A DNA stretch of 64,000 nt, taken from Parenemella sanctibonifatiensis. GTDB lineage: Bacteria > Actinomycetota > Actinomycetes > Propionibacteriales > Propionibacteriaceae. The stretch lies in NCBI RefSeq assembly GCF_002250565.1, contig NZ_NMVJ01000010.1, forward strand, positions 62,001-126,000, written 5' to 3'. The notes beneath the pieces are model-generated. The model ran no database searches. It had not been told where the DNA came from and saw only the letters and a list, made by a program, of their open reading frames with translations. Both the position numbers and the translations under genes were made by a program. Below are positions 1 to 7,512 of the stretch, one piece after another (the first letter of the stretch is position 1; every line of letters starts with the position of its first letter).

Positions 1-223
1 CGCCGGGGCGCAGCCCGCGGATCCACGGTGCGGCCAGTTGGAAGTCATCGGCCAGCGCCTCGACCTGGGACTGCCACGAGGTCGGCATCTGCCCCTCGCC
101 GTGGATCAGCACCACCAGTGGCTTCGGTGGTTGGCGACGCTCGTCGCCACCGTTCGGGTCGGCGTTGCTTGGGTCGACACTGTTCGGGTCGACACTGCGC
201 GTGTCGAAGGGGTCAGCGCTCAT
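1..223 (-). CDS. alpha/beta hydrolase, N-terminal part (runs off left edge)
   Basis: The minus strand reads from an ATG at 223 to the window edge with no stop. After a low-complexity N-terminus rich in D, P, S and N (repeats of SVDP), the protein reads KPLVVLIHGEGQMPTSWQSQV, the beta-strand and HG oxyanion-hole segment of alpha/beta hydrolases, followed by ALADDFQLAAPWIRG. The nucleophile elbow and the catalytic Asp and His lie outside the window, so the substrate cannot be judged. The repeated GTCGACCCGAAC-type DNA makes the exact start uncertain; a later start near the hydrolase core is possible. Family call is from motif recognition only. Confidence 0.6.
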   Translation of the reverse strand, partial: MSADPFDTRSVDPNSVDPSNADPNGGDERRQPPKPLVVLIHGEGQMPTSWQSQVEALADDFQLAAPWIRGLRPG

Positions 224-420
224 GCTGGCCAGTCTGGCACGCCGGGTGGGCCGGCGTACGCGTGCAGAATCGACGTGCATATCGAGGTTGGCGCACTCAG
301 GATGCAGATCGGGGCGGATCGCCGTCGTTTCTGCACGCTCGGACCGTACGCCCGTCTGGCCCGCCTGGCGTACGCGCCGAGCCAGCACCTCATGACAACA
401 GGACCTCATGAAACACGAGG

Positions 421-443
421 GCCCCCGTCCTCAGGACGGGGGC
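421..443 (-). terminator. hairpin downstream of tRNA-Tyr
   Basis: GCCCCCGTCCT and AGGACGGGGGC form a near-perfect 10-11 bp stem with a tiny loop just 3' of tRNA-Tyr on the minus strand. The T-run after it is weak (CTCGTGTTTC). Most likely the tRNA terminator. Confidence 0.65.
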
Positions 444-452
444 TGGGTCGTG

Positions 453-534
453 TGGCAGGTGTTGGATTCGAACCAACGTAGGCGAAGCCGACGGTTTTAC
501 AGACCGCTCCCTTTGGCCGCTCGGGCAACCTGCC
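453..534 (-). tRNA. tRNA-Tyr (GTA)
   Basis: An 82-nt class II tRNA on the minus strand. The acceptor stem GGCAGGT pairs with ACCTGCC, the anticodon loop CTGTAAA gives anticodon GTA (plus-strand 498-500), there is a long variable arm (GTCGGCTTCGCCTAC region), and the T-loop is TTCGAAT. The discriminator is A and no CCA is encoded. It stands alone between its terminator and the GWPD peptide gene. Confidence 0.95.
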
Positions 535-566
535 GTGGTTCCGCCCGAGAGTGGAACCGAGGAGTT

Positions 567-597
567 ACTTTAGCAACCTCGGCGCCGGGAGCACCAA
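567..597 (-). promoter_or_regulatory. possible tRNA-Tyr promoter
   Basis: On the minus strand, TTGGTG (plus 592-597) and TAAAGT (plus 567-572) are separated by 19 nt, about 35 nt upstream of the tRNA 5' end. The -10 is good but the spacing is long, so this is tentative. Confidence 0.3.
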
Positions 598-613
598 TCA
601 GCGACGGAGGTGA

Positions 614-814
614 TCAGGCGTCGGAGCTGTCGCCGGCGATGTCGGGCCAGCCGACCGGATCGCCGGAGGTGGTGTTGGCGATGTCGGGCCAGCCAACGCC
701 CTCGCCTGCGGTGGTGTCGCGGCTGTCGGGCCAGCCGACGTTGCCTCCGATCACAGCACCGAAACCGAGAGTCAGCAGAGCAGCTGCTGCGGCAAGACGC
801 TTGGCAATACGCAT
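614..814 (-). CDS. small exported peptide with three GWPD repeats
   Basis: A 66-residue protein starting MRIAKRLAAAAALLTLG, a short basic n-region followed by a hydrophobic helix, as in a Sec signal peptide. Cleavage around residues 20-24 (inference) would leave about 42 residues. The mature part holds three spaced repeats: NVGWPDSRDTT, GVGWPDIANTT and PVGWPDIAGDSS, ending in an acidic tail. An RBS-like GGAGATAGGA precedes the ATG. It contains no cysteine, so it is not an obvious lanthipeptide precursor. The gene is divergent from a TrmB/LuxR-type regulator 183 bp away, which suggests a regulated or signalling peptide. I do not recognise a named family; function unknown. The signal peptide, repeats and RBS argue that it is a real gene although it is short. 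Confidence 0.75.
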   Translation of the reverse strand: MRIAKRLAAAAALLTLGFGAVIGGNVGWPDSRDTTAGEGVGWPDIANTTSGDPVGWPDIAGDSSDA

Positions 815-947
815 GGGAAGTCCTATCTCCGGGAACCGTTGCGCCCATTGTCAGGGTCCGGGACGACAAACTGCTAGCCATGACGGCAAAGCAATTCTGG
901 CCAGTTGAAGCCATGGCCGCGACCGGACGTTTTCGTTGGTGGGATGA

Positions 948-978
948 TTGACCCCTTTAGGTCAGCACCTCCTAGACT
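948..978 (+). promoter_or_regulatory. promoter candidate for the TrmB/LuxR-type regulator
   Basis: TTGACC (948-953) and TAGACT (973-978) with 19-bp spacing, ending 19 nt before the chosen start codon. The hexamers are good and the spacing is a little long. The predicted mRNA leader would be very short. Confidence 0.4.
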
Positions 979-997
979 CTGGGCAACAGGAGGTGCG

Positions 998-1999
998 ATG
1001 TCGCTCTTTGCGAGCTTGGGCGTGGATCCGACGGCTGAGGCCGTCTATCTGCAGATGGTGAACTCCGGCGTGGCCTCCGCAGCGTCGCTGGCAGCGGCAC
1101 TGGGGCAGCCCGAAAGCGAGGTGAGCGCCGCACTGGCGACGCTGGCCGACTTGGGCCTGACGGCCCCTGACCCCAGCGAGCACGGCTTCCGGATCGTGCC
1201 CCCGCACACCGCGGTCGAGATCCTCATCGGACGGCAGGAGGAGGAGCTGGAGCGGCGGCGCGCTGAGCTGGTGTTGTCCCGCGAGGCCGCGACGCCGTTG
1301 TTGGACGACTACGTCCGGGCCCGGGTGCAGCAGCACAGCGACCTGGTCGAACTCATCGATGACCCCACCGTGGTCCGGGCCCGGCTCCGACAGCTGGTGC
1401 ACCAGGCCTCCGAAGCCTTGTGGACGACCCATCAGGGGCCGGCGTTGAGTGAGGCCGCCACCGCGGACTCGCTGGCGCTGGACCGGGAGCTGGCCGCGCG
1501 GGGTGTGGTCTCGCGCAACATCTTCCCGCGGGAGTCGCTCGGCCCGCGCCACTGGAATGACTACCTCGAGAAGACGGCTGAGTTGGGGCACCGGGTGCGC
1601 ATCATGTCCTCGGTGCCGGTGTTGACCGTCATCGTCGACAGCAAGGTCGGTCTGGTGCCCCATCAGGGCCGTGACGGCACCGGTGCTCACGTGTTGCACG
1701 GTGAGGCGTTGGTGAAGCCGCTGGTGATCCTGTTCGAGCAGTTGTGGCTCTCGGCGGTGCCGTTCGGCAGCGCCGATGTCGCCCAGCCCGGCGACACCCC
1801 TGAGAACCGGCTCCGGCTGGTGGCTGTGCTGATGGCTGGCGGCATGAAGGATGAGGCCATTGCTCGACGGATGGACATCTCCACCCGGACCGTACGCCGG
1901 CTGGTGTCGGCTCTGCTGGAACAGCTCGGCGCCGAGAGCCGCTTCCAGGCCGGTGTCATGGCCGCCCGGCTGGGATGGTTGACGCCCGGCGAGGAGTGA
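998..1999 (+). CDS. TrmB-like / LuxR-type transcriptional regulator
   Basis: A 333-residue protein. The start is placed at ATG 998 because AGGAGG lies at 988-993; an upstream ATG at 905 has no RBS and would run through the promoter. The N-terminus (MSLFASLGVDPTAEAVYLQM, then VASAASLAAALGQPESEVSAAL) looks like a TrmB/MarR-like winged helix. The middle part contains an acidic/basic helix (EEELERRRAEL) and a ligand-domain-like region. The C-terminus (GMKDEAIARRMDISTRTVRRL) is a LuxR/GerE helix-turn-helix. This architecture is common in Actinobacteria, and its ligands are mostly unknown. The divergently encoded small exported GWPD peptide is the natural candidate for a target or an effector (inference). 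Confidence 0.85.
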   Translation: MSLFASLGVDPTAEAVYLQMVNSGVASAASLAAALGQPESEVSAALATLADLGLTAPDPSEHGFRIVPPHTAVEILIGRQEEELERRRAELVLSREAATPLLDDYVRARVQQHSDLVELIDDPTVVRARLRQLVHQASEALWTTHQGPALSEAATADSLALDRELAARGVVSRNIFPRESLGPRHWNDYLEKTAELGHRVRIMSSVPVLTVIVDSKVGLVPHQGRDGTGAHVLHGEALVKPLVILFEQLWLSAVPFGSADVAQPGDTPENRLRLVAVLMAGGMKDEAIARRMDISTRTVRRLVSALLEQLGAESRFQAGVMAARLGWLTPGEE

Positions 2000-2489
2000 G
2001 CCGCGATTCGCAGCCTGATGGGCGGCAAGGCGCGGTTTTCGTACGCCAACGGGTCCATTCCGCTGTTCAGCGGTCGTCTGCTGCCGAGGCGTTGGCTCGG
2101 ATGGTGCACGATCAACTGGCCTGGTGTGGTGACTGGTGTTCAGCATCCCGGACGGCGTTGGGACGGATCTCCGCTGATCCGTCCCTGCCGCCTCAGGGGG
2201 GGTGGGTGTCATGTTGACAACTGAAACGCTAGTGCCTTGAGTCGTCCAGCGCATCGTTTTCTAGCGGCCAACACCAGCCGTGGCCGAAGTGGGACATCGG
2301 ACGTGGAAAAGCGTTCTGGCGACCGCAGGTGGCCATGCGTTGTCGCGGTGGCCCGGTGATCCCAGTGACCCTGCATTGCTGCTGGTCAGCATGCTGAACG
2401 CCGGCCGCCGTTACCTGGGCACGCCCGTAGCCGGATACGCCGAACGCCGGGCCCGATGGGGACCCGGCGCTCAGCGTTCAGGTGGTCGG
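2000..2489. other. gene-free stretch
   Basis: 490 bp between the regulator and the convergent lamin-tail gene. The reading frames here (2018-2224, 2280-2600) have no RBS and no recognisable protein features. A TTGACA at 2215-2220 has no matching -10 at 16-18 bp. Apart from the hairpin at 2445-2469 I see nothing in it. Confidence 0.5.
2445..2469 (-). terminator. possible terminator of the lamin-tail protein gene
   Basis: CGCCGGG (2445-2451) pairs with CCCGGCG (2463-2469), 20 bp beyond the stop of the minus-strand gene. There is no clear T-run, so this is only a candidate. Confidence 0.35.
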
Positions 2490-4919
2490 TCAGCGGCGAC
2501 GCAGCAGCGCCACCGTCGCACCGACGGCCAGCAGGCCGGCGGTGATGATGCCGAGACCCTGACCGCCGGTGTCCGGCAGACCCGGGCCAGCCGTCGGTGA
2601 GGCAGACGGCGTGCCACCGGTCGGAGCCGGAGTGGTCGGGGCACCCGTGGTCGGTCCGGCCGTGTCCTCGTCAGTCGGCGCCGGGCTGGTCGGTGCCGGG
2701 GTGGTCGGTGCCGGAGTGGTCACATCGGCCTCGCAGGGCAGGCTGCCGACCCGCAGCTGGTCCTCGCTGATGCCGTCCTCGAACCAGTAGACCGGCCGCG
2801 ACTCGTCGACACACATCTCCTGGCTGCCGATCGCGAAGCCCTCGAAGTTGGCCACCGGTAGGCCCTCGGGGGAGAGGATGAAGGTGACGTTCGCGCCGGC
2901 CTCGCCGTTCTCGCCAGCCTGGGGCAGGAACTCGATCTGGCTGCCGGTGTTCTGGCAGCCGTCATCACACATCGCCCACAGCCGGTTGGTCACCGAGTCC
3001 CAGTCCAGCGCCATCACACCACCCAGGCCGGGCGTCAGCTGCGTCACCAAGGTGAAGGAACCGTCCTCGCGCAGAGCGTACGCATAGATCGTGCCGTTGT
3101 CCTCGACCGCCACGAAGAACAGGCCGTCGCCGTGGCCGGGATGGGCCGCGGGGTCGTAGGCCGCGCCGGTGGAGTTGTCCCACAGGACACCCTCGAGCAC
3201 GCTGTCGGGGATCCACTCGATCGCCTCGATGCCGGTGTTGGCGGTGACGGCAGGCAAGGACTCAGTCAGGTCCCATTCCTGCACGGCGACCAGGTCGTCG
3301 TCGGTGCCGGTCGGATCAACCTTGAGGATCGTGTTCTTGTTGATGCTGTCGTTGGAGTTGTCGCGCTCGGAGCCGACGTAGACAAAGCCGTCGCCGGCCA
3401 TGGTGACGCCCTCGGCGTCGGGACCCTCGGCGGCCGGGCTGTCAGCATCGGCGATGAAGCGCACTCGCTTGCCGTCCTCCCAGCCCTCCGCGAAGGCCAT
3501 CTCACCCTCAGGAGTGACGGTGACCTTCCACAGAGTGCCGGTGCCGTTGTCGATCGCCCACAGGATGCCGGTGGAGCCGTCCCACTGGAAGTCCAGACCG
3601 GAGGAGTCCTCCAGGAAGACCAGCTCAGCTGGGTCGGCCTCGGGGCCGCCGGGCCACGGCTCACCCTCGGGGATCGGGGTCTCGCAGACGTTCGGTTCGC
3701 CCAGCGTCAGCTCGCCGGTGACGATGAAGTCGCCACTGCCGTCGGGGCAGCGGCCCCAGCTGGGGTTGCCGTGCGCCTTGTAGGTGTGACCATCCACCAG
3801 CGCCTCGCCGCCGGGCAGGTAGAGCCGGACGGAGTCGCCGTTGCCGAGACCGAAGGTGAAGTCGCGCTCCTCCTCCAGGACCAAGAAGCCGCCAGCGGTG
3901 ATGGTGGTGCCCCGGGGCAGCGTGTCGGTACGCCCCTCGTTGTCGTCCTTGATGACGTAGCCGCTCAGGTCGACGTCCTCGTTGCCGCGGTTGAGGAGTT
4001 CGATGGCGTCCGGGCCGCCGCCGGTGGATTTGATCTCGTTGATGACCACGGTCGGGCCGCACAGATTCGCGGCACCCTTGCTGGATTCGCGGGTGTCCAT
4101 GAAGGGGCCGGTGCCGTCGGGGCAGCGGCCGATCGAGGTGGCCGAGTGCTGCTGCCACTGGTGCTCGTCGACGGGCTCGTCGGTCGGGTCGAAGCCGGGG
4201 GCCATCAGGCGTACGTGGTCGGCGCCGCCCAGACCGAAGACCGGGTCGACGTCGAAGGCCATGAAAGCGCCGGGCTCCAACACGGTGCCGGCCTCGATGG
4301 TGAAGATGTGGTCCGGATCGTTGGGGTCGTCGGTGAGGACGTAGCCGCTCAGGTCAATCGGCGCGGAGCCCGAGTTGGTCAGCTCGACCCAGTCGCCGGG
4401 GTCGCCAGCCTGGGATTCGATCTCGTTGATCACGACGCCGCCCTCGGCGGTCGGGCAGTCGTTGGCGGCGCCGAGGGTGAGCGCGGCCGTCCGGACGAAG
4501 TCGCCGGTGCCGTCGGGGCAGCGGCCCCAGCTGGGCTGGCCGTGGCTGGGGAAGCTGTGTCCGTCGACCAGGGTCTGGCCGTCGGGAAGGAAGAGCCGGG
4601 CGGCGTCGCCGTTGCCGAGGCCGAAGCTGAAGCCGTTGTCCTCCTCCAGAACGAGGTAGCCGCCGGCGGTGATGATGCTTCCCTCGGGCAGAGCGTCGGT
4701 GCGGCCGTCGTTGTCGTCCTTGACGATGTAGCCGCTCAGGTCGACATCGGCCTCACCGGCGTTGAACAGCTCGATGGCGTCGGGTCCGTCGCCAGTGGTC
4801 TTGATCTCGTTGATGACGACGGCGGGCACGGTCTGGGCCACGGCTGGGATGGCCGTGAGCGGGACTGCCAGGGCCAGAGCCGCCGCGGCAACCGCGGCCA
4901 GACTACGGCGTACGAACAT
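2490..4919 (-). CDS. sortase-anchored protein with three lamin-tail domains
   Basis: An 809-residue surface protein. Residues 1-28 are a signal peptide (FVRRSLAAVAAAALALAV, AVAQ). Three lamin-tail (LTD) domains follow at roughly 33-150, 158-285 and 290-405, each starting VVINEI. Domains 1 and 3 are close copies (GPDAIEL, VDLSGYV, KDDN.GRTD, PSWGRCPDG.GDF) and so look like an internal duplication. Residues about 425-735 have repeated WD/VG strands (LDFQWDGSTGILWAIDNG, EGVTMAGDGFVYVGSERD), which suggests a propeller-like esterase/phytase-like domain; that call is inferred. A Thr/Pro-rich stalk leads to LPDTG at 781, a hydrophobic helix and RRR, a sortase signal. The ATG is preceded by GGAAGGA. 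It is probably wall-linked; its ligand or substrate is unknown. Confidence 0.85.
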   Translation of the reverse strand: MFVRRSLAAVAAAALALAVPLTAIPAVAQTVPAVVINEIKTTGDGPDAIELFNAGEADVDLSGYIVKDDNDGRTDALPEGSIITAGGYLVLEEDNGFSFGLGNGDAARLFLPDGQTLVDGHSFPSHGQPSWGRCPDGTGDFVRTAALTLGAANDCPTAEGGVVINEIESQAGDPGDWVELTNSGSAPIDLSGYVLTDDPNDPDHIFTIEAGTVLEPGAFMAFDVDPVFGLGGADHVRLMAPGFDPTDEPVDEHQWQQHSATSIGRCPDGTGPFMDTRESSKGAANLCGPTVVINEIKSTGGGPDAIELLNRGNEDVDLSGYVIKDDNEGRTDTLPRGTTITAGGFLVLEEERDFTFGLGNGDSVRLYLPGGEALVDGHTYKAHGNPSWGRCPDGSGDFIVTGELTLGEPNVCETPIPEGEPWPGGPEADPAELVFLEDSSGLDFQWDGSTGILWAIDNGTGTLWKVTVTPEGEMAFAEGWEDGKRVRFIADADSPAAEGPDAEGVTMAGDGFVYVGSERDNSNDSINKNTILKVDPTGTDDDLVAVQEWDLTESLPAVTANTGIEAIEWIPDSVLEGVLWDNSTGAAYDPAAHPGHGDGLFFVAVEDNGTIYAYALREDGSFTLVTQLTPGLGGVMALDWDSVTNRLWAMCDDGCQNTGSQIEFLPQAGENGEAGANVTFILSPEGLPVANFEGFAIGSQEMCVDESRPVYWFEDGISEDQLRVGSLPCEADVTTPAPTTPAPTSPAPTDEDTAGPTTGAPTTPAPTGGTPSASPTAGPGLPDTGGQGLGIITAGLLAVGATVALLRRR

Positions 4920-5026
4920 GGGTGTTCCTTCCGGAAGGGGACGGGCTCATTCAATCGGCGTCGCTACGCCGTCGAGCGCGACTGGAATGAACGATCAGCG
5001 AACTTCGCAGGAAATCTCGGCTGCCG

Positions 5027-6283
5027 TCAGAGCTGAGCGAGGCGACCGCTCAGATGGCGGTGTTCCACGGCGTTCCGGCATCGGCTCAGAGCTTCTTCGT
5101 ACGCGTGCCGGGCCGCCTCGACCTCGCCGCAGCGAGTGTGCAGTTCGGCCCGGACTGCCCACGGGCGATGTCCCGGCACCGGCCCGAGCTGGTCCAGTGA
5201 GGCCAACCCGGCCTGCGGGCCCTGCGCCTCGGCAACCGCGACGGCCCGGGCCAGTCCAGCCGCAGGGGAGGGGTCGAGGACCAGCAGGTGGTCGTAATGG
5301 TCAACGATCCGGTCCCACCGGGTCGCCTCGGCCGTCGCAGCGGTGGCGTGTTCTGCGGCGATGCTGGCCTGCAGCAGGTGGATGACCGTACGCGTGGTCA
5401 GCGGTTGGGTCGGATCCAGCCCGTCCAACAGCGCCACCGCCTCGGTGATCTCTTCGTGGTGCCACCGGCGGCGATCCTGGTCGGCCAACAGCACCAAGTC
5501 GCCGTCGTCGTCGAGGCGGGCGTGACGTCGGGAGTGCTGCAACAGCATCAGCGCCAGCAGCGTCCGCAGCGCCGGATCCGGTCTGAGCTGGTACGCCTGC
5601 CGGGCCAGCCGGATCGCCTCACCCGCCAGCTCGATGCTGATCAGGTCTTCGCTGTGAGCCGGTGCATAGCCGGCGGTGAAGGCAAGGTGGATGGTCTGAC
5701 TCAGTGAGTCCATGCGATCGGGCAGCGCCCCCGCCGTGGGCAGCGCCAGCGGGATGCCGGTCGTCACGATCCGCTGCTTCGCCCGGGTGATCCGGGCCGC
5801 CATCGTGGCTTCCTTCACCAGAAACAGGTGCGCAATGTTGGCGGTCGAGACGCCCAGCACCAGCCGCAACGCCAATGCCGCGGCAGATTCGGTGTTGATG
5901 GCCGGGTGGGTGCACATCAGGATGAGCCGCAACACGTCGTCCTCGATCGCGTCGAGATCCTGTCGTGCTGGGTCGCCACGCGGTTCCTGTCGGGTGACGT
6001 CGACGGCCAGCAGGGCGTACTTGCGGCGCGCCATCGCCTCGGCGCGCACCCGGTCGACGATGCGGCGTTCGGCGACAGTCCGGATCCAGCCCGTCGGGTT
6101 GGCCGGCACCGTCTGATGGTGCGGGTCGTCTGGGCGCGGCTGCCACTGCCGGGCCGCGGCCTCGAAGGCGTCGGACAGGGCGTCCTCGACCAAGTCGAGG
6201 CGGCGGTGCCGCGCGAGGAGCTGGGCCACCAAGCGGCCCCACTCCTCGCGCGCCACCGTCGTCAGCGCGGCATCGGCGTCCAC
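5027..6283 (-). CDS. ECF42-type RNA polymerase sigma factor
   Basis: A 418-residue protein starting at a GTG. Residues about 1-75 form sigma region 2 (LVEDALSDAFEAA, PTGWIRTVAERRIVDRVR). Region 4 is near 130-180 (NIAHLFLVKEATMAARITRAKQRI). A long C-terminal extension of more than 200 residues rich in helices follows (YDHLLVLDPSPAAGLARAVA, EVEAARHAYEEAL), which resembles TPR-like repeats. That extension and the two YCII/DGPF genes immediately upstream are the hallmarks of group ECF42, which works without an obvious anti-sigma factor. The start lies just after the stop of the preceding gene (6285), so the three genes are tightly coupled. The promoter at 7062-7088 suggests autoregulation. Confidence 0.9.
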   Translation of the reverse strand: MDADAALTTVAREEWGRLVAQLLARHRRLDLVEDALSDAFEAAARQWQPRPDDPHHQTVPANPTGWIRTVAERRIVDRVRAEAMARRKYALLAVDVTRQEPRGDPARQDLDAIEDDVLRLILMCTHPAINTESAAALALRLVLGVSTANIAHLFLVKEATMAARITRAKQRIVTTGIPLALPTAGALPDRMDSLSQTIHLAFTAGYAPAHSEDLISIELAGEAIRLARQAYQLRPDPALRTLLALMLLQHSRRHARLDDDGDLVLLADQDRRRWHHEEITEAVALLDGLDPTQPLTTRTVIHLLQASIAAEHATAATAEATRWDRIVDHYDHLLVLDPSPAAGLARAVAVAEAQGPQAGLASLDQLGPVPGHRPWAVRAELHTRCGEVEAARHAYEEALSRCRNAVEHRHLSGRLAQL

Positions 6284-6284
6284 G

Positions 6285-6638
6285 TCAGCTCAGGTCGTCG
6301 ATCGGGTTGATCTGCATGTCGTAGGGCGGCAGCAGTTTCACCAACTCCAGCACCACGTCCAGGTTGGGCGCTTCGAGCAGGTAGAACCCGCCCATCGCCT
6401 CGATGACCTCGGCGTACGGACCGTCGGTGACCAGCTGTTGGCCGCCGCGGTGGCGTACGGTCGTGGCCGCGTCGTGGGTCTGCAGGGCTTCCCCGGCCAG
6501 GATCTCGACTCCCTCGCGGGCCGCGCAGGCCTCGTCGAAGGCGCCGAACCTGGCGATCGCCGCGGCCTGCTGCTCCTCGGTCTGACGTCCCCAGGCCGGC
6601 TCGTCGCCGTCGGCGACGAGCAACACCAGATATTTCAT
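6285..6638 (-). CDS. YCII/DGPF-domain protein
   Basis: A 117-residue protein, MKYLVLLVADGDEPAW..., with the family signature TDGPYAEVIEAMGGFYLLE near residues 70-90 and the conserved Asp/Glu and His-like positions of YCII-related folds. The start at 6638 is chosen over an upstream ATG because homologues begin at MKY and AGGGAC precedes it. It is the middle gene of the ECF42 operon. Proteins of this family are the usual genetic partners of ECF42 sigma factors; their biochemical role is not established. Confidence 0.88.
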   Translation of the reverse strand: MKYLVLLVADGDEPAWGRQTEEQQAAAIARFGAFDEACAAREGVEILAGEALQTHDAATTVRHRGGQQLVTDGPYAEVIEAMGGFYLLEAPNLDVVLELVKLLPPYDMQINPIDDLS

Positions 6639-6649
6639 GACAGTGTCCC

Positions 6650-7012
6650 TCAGCTCGGCCGCTGGTCGGCGGTGACGTTGGGGCGTACCTCGATGCCTTC
6701 GCCGACCGACGCGATGATCTGGCAGCACTCCAGCAGCCCGTCCAGGTCATCGGTCTCGATCTGGTAGAAACCGCCGACCTGCTCGACGGACTCGGCGTAA
6801 GGGCCCTCGGTGACCGGGCCGCCACCGGCCGGGATCGATCGGGCCTCGCTGGTCTGGGTCAGCTCGCCGCCGGACAGGATCTTGTGTCCGCCCTTGGCCA
6901 GAGCCTCACTGAACTCGCCGTACTTCGCGTAGCCGCCCTTGCGTTCGGCCAGACTCATCGACGTCCACCAGCGGTCGCTGTCGCCAACGATCAGAACGGT
7001 GTACTCAGCCAT
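6650..7012 (-). CDS. YCII/DGPF-domain protein, first gene of the ECF42 operon
   Basis: A 120-residue protein, MAEYTVLIVGDSDRWW..., with TEGPYAESVEQVGGFYQIE as the family signature. It is a diverged paralogue of the next gene, which starts 11 bp downstream. The ATG is preceded by GAAGGGAAG. An ECF42-type promoter sits 50-76 bp upstream. Two different DGPF proteins in one operon could form a heteromer (inference). Confidence 0.88.
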   Translation of the reverse strand: MAEYTVLIVGDSDRWWTSMSLAERKGGYAKYGEFSEALAKGGHKILSGGELTQTSEARSIPAGGGPVTEGPYAESVEQVGGFYQIETDDLDGLLECCQIIASVGEGIEVRPNVTADQRPS

Positions 7013-7061
7013 GGTGCACTTCCCTTCGCTTGTGGGCCGCGGGGTGCGACCTCACCAGCAT

Positions 7062-7088
7062 GTCGAACGGGAATGACACATTTCGACA
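7062..7088 (-). promoter_or_regulatory. ECF42-type promoter
   Basis: On the minus strand TGTCGA (plus 7083-7088) is followed after exactly 17 nt by CGAC (plus 7062-7065). The ECF42 promoter, as I recall it from work in Streptomyces, has TGTCGA at -35 and CGA/TC at -10. It faces the DGPF-DGPF-sigma operon and lies between it and the rpmG terminator. Confidence 0.75.
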
Positions 7089-7095
7089 GGCCCCC

Positions 7096-7136
7096 AAAAA
7101 AACACGAAAGCCGCCCCAGCTGCTGCTGGGACGGCG
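7096..7136 (-). terminator. rpmG terminator
   Basis: On the minus strand GCCGTCCCAGC-loop-GCTGGGGCGGC is followed by TTTCGTGTTTTTTT. A strong intrinsic terminator 34 bp after the rpmG stop. Confidence 0.9.
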
Positions 7137-7169
7137 GTCGGTGCTGGAGCGGGCAGGGGCCCGCTGCGG

Positions 7170-7337
7170 TCAGCGGGTCTCGCGGTGCGCGGTGTGCGAG
7201 TTGCAGCGCGGGCAGTACTTCTTCATCTCCAGACGATCCGGGTTGTTGCGCCGGTTCTTCTTGGTGATGTAGTTGCGCTCCTTGCACTCCGTGCAGGCGA
7301 GCGTGATCTTGGGGCGTACGTCAGACGACTTTGCCAT
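7170..7337 (-). CDS. rpmG: 50S ribosomal protein L33, zinc-ribbon form
   Basis: A 55-residue protein, [18 protein letters not shown]...[15 protein letters not shown]. The two pairs CTEC (residues 15-18) and CPRC (42-45) are the zinc ligands of the Cys-containing form of L33. In many Actinobacteria a Cys-free paralogue elsewhere replaces it under zinc limitation. It follows tRNA-Thr and tRNA-Met on the same strand, the usual actinobacterial order, and is closed by a strong terminator. Confidence 0.97.
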   Translation of the reverse strand: MAKSSDVRPKITLACTECKERNYITKKNRRNNPDRLEMKKYCPRCNSHTAHRETR

Positions 7338-7372
7338 GGTGGTCTCCTCGGTGCTTCAGGTGTGGCGGTTCG

Positions 7373-7449
7373 TGGTAGCGAGGGCGGGATTCGAACCCGC
7401 GACCTCACGATTATGAGTCGTGCGCTCTCACCAACTGAGCTACCCCGCC
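7373..7449 (-). tRNA. tRNA-Met (CAT), elongator type
   Basis: 77 nt including an encoded CCA. Acceptor GGCGGGG pairs with CCTCGCT (two G-T wobbles), D-arm AGCTCAGTTGGTGAGAGC, anticodon loop CTCATAA, T-arm GCGGGTTCGAATCCCGC. The position between tRNA-Thr and rpmG is conserved in Actinobacteria. The G1-T72 wobble is a real pair, unlike the mismatch of an initiator tRNA. Confidence 0.95.
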
Positions 7450-7512
7450 ACGAAGCGTGTAACGCGGGCGAGCCGCCAGGGATTCCCGAACCACACGCCT
7501 TGACACACGCAG

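Noticed and set aside
905-997. Upstream ATG extension of the TrmB/LuxR regulator
   Set aside because: No RBS, covers the promoter-like hexamers, and AGGAGG directly precedes ATG 998.
2215-2220. TTGACA promoter hexamer
   Set aside because: No -10 at 16-18 bp and no gene downstream on that strand.
2280-2600. 106-residue plus-strand frame
   Set aside because: No RBS, Arg-rich shadow composition, and it runs into the lamin-tail gene antisense.
3132-5036. 634-residue plus-strand frame
   Set aside because: Antisense to the lamin-tail surface protein, which has signal peptide, domains and sortase motif.
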